From Planoprotostelium fungivorum (lineage: Eukaryota > Evosea > Variosea > Cavosteliida > Cavosteliaceae), in contig MDYQ01000017.1 in NCBI GenBank assembly GCA_003024175.1, forward strand, positions 1 through 64,000: a stretch of 64,000 bases of DNA, read 5' to 3'. Both the position numbers and the translations under genes were made by a program. Each line of letters opens with the position of its first letter. The stretch's first letter is position 1. Under the pieces are notes generated by a model. That model saw nothing but the letters and a program-made list of their open reading frames with translations. It had not been told where the DNA came from and did not search any database. Below are positions 35,500 to 43,711 of this stretch, piece after piece.

Positions 35500-36260
35500 G
35501 TGGAAGGAGTGAGTCAACGATGGTCAACAGATTCACAGCGAGCCAGCACAAGAAGTCAAGATGTAGAGCCAGAGTGAGTCTCTCATCAACTGAGCATCGA
35601 CTTACGAAATGTCCAGGAAATATGTTGGACAATTTGTCGACATTCATATCCATGCGGACAGGTGAAGTGACTGAAATTTCAGAATATTTGTCTGAGGGAG
35701 AACAGTGAGTACGGATCCCAATTTAAAGTCAGAATGCTGGAAAGGAGCAAAATATCTCTACGCCATCCTACAAAAAATCGGTGCAGAAGTCAAGCTCGTA
35801 CAAGGTGAGTCACACGATCGTATCCCACCGTTGAAATCATCCACAGCGAAGGACAAGGAAAGTAAGAGCCCATCGTCATCGGTCGATTGGGTAGCAATCC
35901 GGACAATCAACGGTTACGATCTACGGACACTACGATGTCGTCCCCGCGAATCAGAAAGAAGCCTGGGATATAGATCCCTTCGTTTTGACTGGGTGAGTTG
36001 AGAGAATGTCGTCATGAAAGTAAGAGTTGATGATGGATCAGGAAAGATGGATATTACTACGGTGTCACGGATGATAAGGGACCGGACCGATTGTGGCGAT
36101 GTACAGAAGTTGACTCTTTCAGGTTTCATGGATGATGTCCTGCAGATCGATACGGAGGAGGAAAAGTTGTTCTATTTCGACATGAACGCGTACAAGACGT
36201 CGAAGGGGGTCAGAGATCTCAAGGCCAATAACGGTTCAGATTTCTGCCGCAAGAGGTGAG
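35500..36260 (+). pseudogene. Decayed M20-family dipeptidase (Dug2/CNDP-like) piece
   Basis: Exons starting at 35622 read MLDNLSTFISMRTVSTDPNL then ECWKGAKYLYAILQKIGAEV, the N-terminus of cytosolic M20 peptidases. PIVIGRLGSNPDN follows in one frame, and TVTIYGHYDVVPANQKEAWD in another, with no splice site between: one base appears lost at about 35910. A stop lies just before PIVIGR unless an unusual intron is used. KDGYYYGVTDDKGP follows, lacking the usual Arg-Gly after YYYG. The remaining two thirds of an M20 enzyme, including the EGEEE metal motif, is absent. An unrelated frame (GFMDDVLQIDTEEEKLFYF) comes next. A recent loss of function is the simplest reading; a sequencing error could explain the frameshift but not the missing half. 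Confidence 0.6.
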
Positions 36261-36558
36261 CTGATCATCGCACCGTGAAGACACCATCACGCCATCGGTC
36301 ATCTTCATCATCTATAATACATCCAAGACAAATTCGTGGCTCTCAACTCATACAACCAAGTAGAAGTGAGAGGTAAAGATGCAGAGTCAAGCTCACAACG
36401 AAACAGATCGAAGTGTTGCACACGACAACTGAGGGTTTCAAAACACGTAGACGGGCTTCGCGGCAACCGAGACACTCTTCGGAAGGAACAAATCCTCTGA
36501 ATAAATCAGAGTCTCGCCGAGTTTTAAATTCGTCCCATCGACTGCTGCTGCTATAGAG
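36261..36558. other. Intergenic, nothing recognised
   Basis: About 300 bp with no open frame of note. Confidence 0.4.
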
Positions 36559-37392
36559 ATGACCGTTGACCTTTACTTAGCGACGAGATATTTCTTCCTT
36601 AGCAACAACAGCACCCCACTACACTCTACCGACAGAGGTGAAGACTCACTGTTTAAATCATCTCATGCGTCATCAGACCGCCGACTCTGTCGACTTCGTC
36701 ACGAACATGGTGAGTTTCCCGTTATCGCACACGATCCACCTAGAGAAGAAAAGAAACAATCACAACAGCCCGGCGTCACCCCCGCTCTCCTCTTCACCTA
36801 CAACAGTGAGCACCCTCCCCACACCTTGCGTAACCTACGTACAATTCCCCTGGGACAATTGATTCAACCCCTGGCGACACAAGCTATATTTGGAGCGTTG
36901 AGGCGGAGCTTCTCACCTGGTGATCTGAACCTGTTCCAGTACATCTACGGTGTCTTCTTGCATCCAATAGATTGGATCGTGGGAAGAAATTCGCCCTCCA
37001 CGGTGAGCGTCTACACCCTTGTAGATGGATGAGACTGACGTGAGGTCGCAGTGCAGGCAGAAGGCTGACGACTGTATCGAGCCTTCTCTCGATGTGAGAT
37101 GGCGCGTTGTAGATGAAAAATAACAGAAATAGGTACAATACAGTGGCTCAACTGAGGACTGAATATATCAAACGTAGCCAATCTGTCTCCCAACCTGGTG
37201 CACATTGAACTCTGACACTGTATCACCTCCACTCCCTCCAAGGAGTCTGCCAGGTGAGCCGCGTTGTAGACGATCAATAACATCACTAATGTAACCACAG
37301 GTACAAGGAGTTAGTGCAGCTTATAGAAGGAGCAACAACACTGGTGACGTGACGGAACCAGGTCGCAGGTTGGAGACGTTAGAGGGAGAAGG
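36559..37392 (+). other. Coding-like but unresolved exons
   Basis: Several stretches look like exons between GTGAG and AG signals: LNHLMRHQTADSVDFVTNM, NNHNSPASPPLSSSPTT, then SFSPGDLNLFQYIYGVFLHP followed by a GTGAGCG donor at 37003. No ATG-to-stop model is convincing and no domain is recognised. They may be the 5' exons of the kinase-like piece that follows, or remains of one. Confidence 0.35.
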
Positions 37393-37843
37393 TTGACATG
37401 GGAGATTGTGGCCTCCATACAGTGAGTTTCTGATGTGACCGATCTCAAAGTGATGTTGAATGTCGTAGGCACCTGAGATGGTGAATGGATGTTACCACCA
37501 GAGAGGACACTCGTGGAGTTTGGGCATCGTACTGTGGAGCATGCTACAGAGCGACCTCACACAGTACGATCGAATGGTAATCCTCAAAGGTATGGACCGA
37601 TCGCACAGCGTAGGAACCGCTGACCAACGACATCAGAAAGAAGGAGAGGTCCCGGAGATGAAGTTAGAGAACATGCCCGAGAGGGCCTCCTCCATCATCG
37701 GGCAATGCCTCCGAAGAGAAGATGACATCAGGATCAGCATCAAAGAGCTCACGAAGCGACTGCAGAAGGCCCATCTCGATGGTTCCATACGGGAAGAGCA
37801 CCACGCTACCCCGTCTTTGCAGGACCAAAATGTCTACTCTTGA
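37393..37843 (+). CDS. Degenerate protein-kinase C-lobe
   Basis: VDMGDCGLHT, then a 47-nt intron, then APEMVNGCYHQRGHSWSLGI-VLWSML, resembles the activation segment and APE/DxWSxG region of a kinase, but DFG is GDCG. After it come REDDIRISIKELTKRL-like helix and a stop at 37841-37843. No HRD loop or glycine-rich lobe was found upstream. It may be a pseudokinase with divergent N-lobe or a kinase gene in decay. A second open frame (37722-38126, ending HPPLNEDDPTIVEVTP) overlaps the end and could be a 3' exon in another frame. Confidence 0.45.
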
Positions 37844-38126
37844 GCGGAACATGAAGATATCCTCCATTCGTGTTTTAAATTCCACTCCTCCCCTCCATCC
37901 ACATGAAAGAGCTTCGTGTGCGGTGACCCCCTCGTTGATAGCACGGAATGGATGGAAAGATCCGTCTTTAGACATGAAGAGGGTGGAAGACGAGGAGTTC
38001 TCTCTCGTGCACGAAATTTCCAGATCGCCGCTGCCGGAGCAAAGATACCCGCGGCCCGGATATTGGCTTCACCGACACCCCCCACTGAATGAAGATGATC
38101 CTACCATCGTAGAGGTGACCCCGTGA

Positions 38127-38501
38127 ACTGGAGTCAAAGTGCGAGAGACACCTTGCTGATGAGATCACTTTTCGTACAGGTAGGTACAGTTGTGGCATCT
38201 TCATATGTCAGCTGGACCATTGGGGTTTCGCATCCGTAGTGCGTTCTAGGCTGGTTTGAAAAAGCGTTCGTCTGGAGCCTTGTAACTACTTAAGGCAAAA
38301 AGCATTTTTGGAAGAGATTCCACTCCAATCTTTAACAGTAGATAAAACGTAACAAGATAATCGTGTGTATTTCTATGCAACGAGAGCTGGACCTACAAGG
38401 CTTGATATGAAGATCATGTATGGGTCTTTACAGTTTCATGACAAAGCTATCGTGCCTAGTGGATGATGGAGGTTGACACGTCCACGGCTCGTGCGTTGCT
38501 C
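38127..38501. other. Intergenic, nothing recognised
   Basis: About 375 bp, AT-rich at 38280-38350, with no supported gene. Confidence 0.4.
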
Positions 38502-39128
38502 TCATTTCGTAGAATGGACCACACGTGGATCAGACAAGAGCAGCCGTACAGTCTCACTGTGAATCTTGTAGGCTGCAAACCTGATAGCTGCATTGGCTTG
38601 TGCTGATGGGTCCACACGAGAATCGGACAAGAGCAACCTTACAGTCTCAGCGCGACCCTTGATGGCTGAGCATCTGATGGCTTCATTGGCTTGTGCTGAT
38701 GGGTCCACACGAGAATCGGACAATAGCAGCCACACAGTCTCACTGTGACCCTTCTTGGCTGCATATCTGATGGCTTCATTGGCTCGTGCCGATGGGTCCA
38801 CACGAGAATCGGACAAGAGTAGTCCTACAGTCTCACTGTGACCCCTCCTGGCTGCCCATATGATGGCATAGTTGTCTTGTGCTGATGGGTGCGCACGAGG
38901 ATCATTACGAGCCAACAGGAAGCGTAAAGACTCGGCTTTGCCTTCTTGAACTTCAAAAAGCAGATCATCGTAGGTGAGCCAGTCAGTGAGGCTGTCCACT
39001 GAGAACGTCAGAGGGGCTTGTCTACCTTTGAGTGTCTCACCGATATCTTTCCACAACTTGCAGGTCTGGCGAAGAACACTAAACTGTCTCCTCTTTGTGT
39101 GGTGGTGTGATTTCATCGCCGTCTGCAA
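38502..39128 (-). CDS. Ankyrin-repeat protein with F-box-like N-terminus
   Basis: The N-terminal part (RRQFSVLRQTCKLWKDIGET) resembles the second half of an F-box. Four to five ankyrin-like units follow, each with HSETVGLLLSDSRVDPSA or a close variant. Units are about 102 bp (34 residues) and nearly identical at DNA level. An in-frame ATG is at about 39116; the first codon at 39128 is not ATG, and the acceptor CTCACAG at about 39157 suggests an upstream exon carrying the F-box start. The family often supplies substrate receptors for SCF ligases. Stop at 38502-38504. Confidence 0.83.
   Translation of the reverse strand: MQTAMKSHHHTKRRQFSVLRQTCKLWKDIGETLKGRQAPLTFSVDSLTDWLTYDDLLFEVQEGKAESLRFLLARNDPRAHPSAQDNYAIIWAARRGHSETVGLLLSDSRVDPSARANEAIRYAAKKGHSETVWLLLSDSRVDPSAQANEAIRCSAIKGRAETVRLLLSDSRVDPSAQANAAIRFAAYKIHSETVRLLLSDPRVVHSTK
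38570..38880 (-). repeat. Near-identical 102-bp tandem ankyrin units
   Basis: Three to four tandem units share blocks such as gatgggtccacacgagaatc (plus strand), at about 38608, 38698 and 38788-38800. Differences are only a few bases per unit, which suggests recent expansion or gene conversion. Confidence 0.85.
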
Positions 39129-39442
39129 GATGGCTCTTGTAACGTCTGTGAGAGAATACCGTTAGACATCACTTGTCTCCTCTGTTGTGCAGAAAGAAGA
39201 TCAGATCTTGTAGGTCTCAGAATAAAGCCCGCTCATTCAGAATAAAATACATTTTATTCACGATTGAGCCAAGAGAGTGGTTTTGTTGAGAAGAAGACCC
39301 ACTCTATTCATCTCGTGGCTTGATAATCCAGATAGAAGTGCAACATCAGACAACCAACACACTATCCAAAAGATCGACCTACGAGAAGATCGATCTCAAT
39401 AATATCAATGGAAGAAGAGTGATGATGAAGAGATGAGCATCA

Positions 39443-40195
39443 TTAACGACCGGTCTTGAATTTATCCGTGAGATCCCAAGCTACCTCGTAATTATCTTTG
39501 AGACAGTAAAAGTCTGCGAGACTCTGTTTGAAAGAAGGAGAAGATGATAGACCGTACGTCTCTCCCTGCTCTCTGATGTAGTCCAACCACCAGCTCTGAT
39601 CACCAGACAGTTTCATCATGTGAACTAAGATGGTTTCGGATGGTGTGAAGCCCATCTGTATGAGCTCCTTGTAATATTTCTCTGCGTCTTGAGCGCGCTG
39701 GAGGTTAACACTGGCCTCTATGATGGTCTCTAATGATCGTGCGGTGGGTGTGATGTTGTTTTCCTTTAGAGCTTCGAAGAGTGCGACCATCTGTCCCAGC
39801 TCATCGATCTTGTTGAGGTTGTGGAAGAGGTACTGGAACGCCATTGGATCCGATTCTTCGAGGTGTTCTTCGATGTAGGCAAACATTCCATCGATGTTTC
39901 CCGTGTCTCCAATGCAATCCAAGATCTCAAAGTGGCATTGTTTCCTCGTCTCATCATCCAGTTTGGCCTCCACGGACGATAGTAACCTCTTTGCCTCTTC
40001 CAATTGATCGCCTTGACATAATTCTTTGATACGGTCTGGGATAGATGTCCCTACTTGCTCCGTCGTGGAGAATGGTCTAAATTGAAATGGTCTTCGTGCT
40101 GGGATTGAGGCGTTGAAAGATCTTCGTAGAGACTGAGGTTTGATACAGATGATCCCTCTTCTGATGATCGTGGTCTGTCTCAGTATGGGCCACAT
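39443..40195 (-). CDS. PPR/TPR-like mitochondrial protein
   Basis: Single exon of 250 residues from ATG 40193-40195. The N-terminus MWPILRQTTIIRRGIICIKP, SLRRSFNASIPARRPFQFRP is a strong mitochondrial presequence. The rest is helical hairpins of PPR type: DQLEEAKRLLSSVEAKLDDE, QYLFHNLNKIDELGQMVALF, TPTARSLETIIEASVNLQRA and AEKYYKELIQMGFTPSETIL. PPR proteins bind organellar RNA for processing or translation. A single exon is unusual in this window. It is divergent from the MAPR gene, 85 bp away. Confidence 0.8.
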   Translation of the reverse strand: MWPILRQTTIIRRGIICIKPQSLRRSFNASIPARRPFQFRPFSTTEQVGTSIPDRIKELCQGDQLEEAKRLLSSVEAKLDDETRKQCHFEILDCIGDTGNIDGMFAYIEEHLEESDPMAFQYLFHNLNKIDELGQMVALFEALKENNITPTARSLETIIEASVNLQRAQDAEKYYKELIQMGFTPSETILVHMMKLSGDQSWWLDYIREQGETYGLSSSPSFKQSLADFYCLKDNYEVAWDLTDKFKTGR

Positions 40196-40280
40196 GTCGA
40201 GGGTGATGTGATGTGATGGTGATATCACAATTTCATTTTTTTCCGTTTTACATCGTCATTCGAAACCAACGACAGCCACC
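40196..40280. promoter_or_regulatory. 85-bp divergent promoter, PPR/MAPR genes
   Basis: Contains a GTGATGTGATGTGATGGTGAT simple repeat followed by a T-rich run (CATTTTTTTCCGTTTTAC) and then the MAPR start. It must serve both genes. Confidence 0.5.
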
Positions 40281-40795
40281 ATGACTTCTGTCTTCGAGTA
40301 TGCCATCTTGGGCAGCGCCACAGCGTTTCTCATCTATTCCATCTATCAGCGATTCTTCCATACAGAACCTCTTCCACCTCCACCTCCTCCCACCGCAGAA
40401 CACAGAGATTATACTCTCTTTGAGTTGAGTCAATACACAGGAGCCGACCCAACGAAACCCATCCTGATGTCGGTGAAGGTGTGGCAGACTCTCACGATCG
40501 ACACCTGAGTCATCGAACAGGGAAACATCTACGACGTGACTCCCAAGGCATCCATGTATGGACCCGGCGGTCCATATCACAACTTCACAGGAACCGATGC
40601 CAGCCGCGCTCTCGGTAAGGGTGTCACCGATCGATCCGAAGCCAACAACACGAACGTGAGGAGTCATGGCAATGTATGAGATGTCTGAAACGAGATCAGT
40701 GGACCGATCTGACGAGCGATGAGATGCAACAGCTGGATGAATGGGCCGGCTTCTACTCCGCCAGATACCAGAAGATCGGTAACCTCATCGAATAA
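40281..40795 (+). CDS. Membrane-associated progesterone-receptor (MAPR) family cytochrome b5-like protein
   Basis: An N-terminal membrane anchor (FEYAILGSATAFLIYSIYQRFF) is followed by a Pro-rich linker and the MAPR domain: YTLFELSQYTGADPTKPILM, then after a 43-nt intron GNIYDVTPKASMYGPGGPYH and TGTDASRALGKG, and finally the MAPR tail LTSDEMQQLDEWAGFYSARY before TAA at 40793-40795. The Tyr residues of IYDVT and MYGPGGPY are the heme ligands of PGRMC1-type proteins. These bind heme and support P450 and sterol metabolism at the ER. The stop codon is part of an AATAAA signal (40791-40796). Confidence 0.92.
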
Positions 40796-40822
40796 ACACA
40801 AGTCCTCGTTGTAGATCGAATT

Positions 40823-42480
40823 TTACTGGAACTTTTTGGCGGGAGGAGCGGCGACGAATTGCTTCTGCAAGTACTCGGGCACGAAGGCGACGGCGTTGCC
40901 TGACAGAATTCAATCATCTACAACGTTGTAGACAATCGACTCACAGACCAAGAGACACAGGAGAGAATTGTTGACAAAGTGTCCGACGATAGCCGTGGCG
41001 GCGAGGGTGCCCAATAGAAGGGGACGGTTGTGAATGAAAGAGGCTACCTTCTTAGATGTATCGTGATACTTGTCTTCCACGAAAGCCATATACTCGAACG
41101 TGTCGCGCGTGTTGACTTCTTTACCCTGGAAATATTGAGCCGATCTACAACGAAGAAATTTCTTACGAAGATTCTCTCCCAGGGGACGTTGAGCTGGACG
41201 ATCTCGTTGAACCAAGCGAGGACGACTGCCCACAAGGCGGCGAGAACAAAGAGGGAGAGGATGGTGAAGTTGAAGTAGAGGTAGATCCTGATGATGACAT
41301 GAGTCGATGGTGGCGGTGATGAGACGGACTCACATGACGGCCACGTTGTAGACGGCGAGTAAACCGTAGAATTCTTTCGCTCTCTTTCGGGTGAGGACTT
41401 GGTGGAGGAAAGTGATCTCGTTCTCGAATTTGAGGAATCTACACGAGCGTTAATGTCACGCTCATCGTCCATGTACAGATGATGATGACGGTGATGATGG
41501 AGGATGGGAGATGATGTCAGATGGTGATGATGCAGATGACAAGTGTACCTCTCATGCAGGCTGTGACCTCTCACGGCAATGTGAGTGTTCGAGGTGGGAG
41601 GTGCCAAGACTCTCTCCTTCTGAGCAAGAACCTTCTCTTGCTGGGCCTCGACCGGTGTGGGCTCTTCAAAATGAGTCGGAACAGCACCCGTCTCTGCGAT
41701 GTGAGAAGATGATGTAGTCGGTGTCGGCTTCGAATTGGAAGGTGTGTAAGAAGAAGAGGGGGTGACACCTTGAGGGGTGTCTGATCTCTCTCGGTTCTTC
41801 TTGCTGGGCTGTGTGATTTTGAATCAGATGGATGTGGATGTTCGATCGATTCGAAATGAGGGGAGTGATGTTGAAGAGATAGTGTGTGATGGAGGAAGAT
41901 GTGGATGGACGATCTTCTGATCGAATGATTTCGATCTGTTTACCTTATCGACAAGAGGGAACCAGTTGGAGATGACAGTTGTAGGTTGGAGGAGGGTCTG
42001 AAGGGAACCAACGGTGGCCTGTCCTTCGAAACTGTGTGCACCAATTGCATCCCAATCCCACACGACAAATTTGACCTCGTCCTGTTTTCGTTTAGATAAC
42101 ACATCTAAGACCAAGGCGCAGGGTTTCTTCTGCAATCGTCACGAAAATGTAAAGTATATCACCTCTTCCGTGAGAGGTTGTGTCTTTCCCTCTACAGTTC
42201 TGACTTTGAATTGGAACTTCTCGTTGAAGGTAGGATCGAGCGTCTTCTTGACGATCTTCGTCTTCTTTTCATACTTTCTAAAGTGAGCGATGATGTAAGG
42301 ATCTGATAGTCCGTTACGATCACGGCTGCTGAGAGATCGAGCGGCGACGATCTCCACGTCCAGAAGACCAAAATCGGCACCAGCAATTGGAGGGATGTAT
42401 TGAAGATTGACCTTCACGTCTCCCGTGATGGCGTGCTTGTCTTCTTTCTTGGTGGGAAGAGGTTGTGGTGCGGACTCCAT
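40823..42480 (-). CDS. C2-domain protein with reticulon-like C-terminal membrane hairpins
   Basis: The N-terminal C2 domain (about residues 20-180) reads GLLDVEIVAARSLSSRDRNG, SDPYIIAHFRKYEKKTKIVK, DPTFNEKFQFKV, VVWDWDAIGAHSFEG with several Ca2+-loop Asp residues. A Ser/Thr/Pro linker follows (SSSYTPSNSKPTPTTSSSHI). The C-terminal part has FLHQVLTRKRAKEFYGLLAV, then a membrane hairpin IYLYFNFTILSLFVLAALWA, VVLAWFNEIVQLNVPWERIF, and a second hydrophobic pair NRPLLLGTLAATAIVGHFVN, NSLLCLL. This layout recalls reticulon/ARL6IP1 ER-shaping proteins tethered by a C2 domain, but family membership is inferred from topology only. Start 42478-42480; stop 40823-40825. The last intron carries a perfect TCTACAACGTTGTAGA. 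Confidence 0.8.
40917..40932. repeat. Intronic palindrome TCTACAACGTTGTAGA
   Basis: Perfect 16-bp palindrome in the middle of the 45-nt last intron of the C2/reticulon-like gene (minus strand). This one is internal rather than at the acceptor. Confidence 0.88.
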
Positions 42481-42589
42481 GATATGATGAATGACGCCCA
42501 GAGAAAGTAAAATTGAGTGCCCGGCCCGAATATTTGAACCCACCCGCATCTTGCATCTCAACCTTTTCCATCATCAACATCACACAGAG
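42481..42589. promoter_or_regulatory. 109-bp divergent promoter
   Basis: Separates the C2/reticulon-like start (minus) from the CxxC protein start (plus); both promoters must lie here. Confidence 0.5.
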
Positions 42590-43503
42590 ATGGCAACGGA
42601 AGAGGATGTATCGAAAGCCGAGAGACTATTAGAGGCTCTGAATAAGAAGGCATCGGTGCTGGCTCCCCGAATCGTTCCGAAAGGGCACGATGATAGATCG
42701 TTAGAGGTGTTCTGTAAGACTCCTGAGAGACAGAAAGAGTTGAAGGAGCTGATCCAAGATTTCCAATCCACACGGACTCGATGTGTGTCGTGCAATGATA
42801 TCAATCGTGAGGCCACACATTTTACAACCTTCTGGACGCTTCACTTCGAGGAGAAGACCTACACTTTGAGCAATTTCAAGGTGAGATAATTTGATGGTCC
42901 CATTCGAATCATCATCTGATGATTGTGTCAGCTCTTGTGCGATGAGTGTGATACTTTATCTCGTTTGGACCGCGTTCTGTCCATATTGAGTGAGAGTCCT
43001 CAAGATCTGGACCGAATCATCCAACTGTGGAGACACGTCAATCCCAAACAAGATGAAGAAGGTGATCAACTTCTTTGTTTCTCTTCTGACTTCGTATCTT
43101 TTAGAAGATGAAGACAAAATCGAAGAGAAAGTGAGAGTGAGAGATCAGTTTAGACAGGTGTACTCCATCGCCTACACTCTACAGATGATGGCTGGGTGTG
43201 TCTTCTCACTGTTTCCTTCACGCCATTCTGATTCTTTCTTCATAGACAAATGAAAGGATGGAAGGTTCTGGACAAGTCTGGAGATGAGATCAACCAGAAG
43301 ACATCTCTCACCAAACTGTTTGAATCGTACAAAGACAAGAAGACAGGAAAAAAACGGAAGGAGGTGAATTTCTCTTGAATCGAATCAGATTTGAAGATGG
43401 CTCATCGTCTTCACAGGAGAGCGTGGTGATGGAAGAGAAGAAGGATGAGAAGTCGAATGGAGCGAAAGGGAAAGCAAAGAAACCACGGAACAAATCGAAA
43501 TAG
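42590..43503 (+). CDS. Hypothetical protein with two CxxC motifs
   Basis: Start MATEEDVSKAERLLEALNKK. A helical segment ends RQKELKELIQDFQ. A CVSCNDINREATHF motif and, after an intron, LLCDECDTLSRLD give two CxxC pairs about 35 residues apart, likely one zinc site. Helices RVLSILSESPQDLDRIIQLW and DQFRQVYSIAYTLQMMAG follow. The C-terminus is Lys-rich (DKKTGKKRKE, KGKAKKPRNKSK), suggesting a nuclear or nucleic-acid-binding role. About 230 residues in six exons. I do not recognise the family. Confidence 0.8.
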
Positions 43504-43711
43504 AAGAGAATCTTTTGATGTGTTGTGATGTGCCGTCCATTCAACAACATGGGATCTGACGCACGATCACAGACACGATGGATGTTGAAGAGTTTACCTC
43601 TCTATATCGAAGATTGTGGGATGAGGTGTGCTTCGTGAGCCACTTACCGTCACCGCTTCCAAGGCGACATATGACATGACAAGAGCTTGACTTGTGGACA
43701 GCTCTCAGAAG

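Noticed and set aside
41044-41607. A 187-residue minus-strand frame, His-rich start
   Set aside because: It reads through introns of the C2/reticulon-like gene (HLHHHHLTSSPILHHHRHHH is translated intron). Only the piece from IYLYFNFTILS onward is coding.
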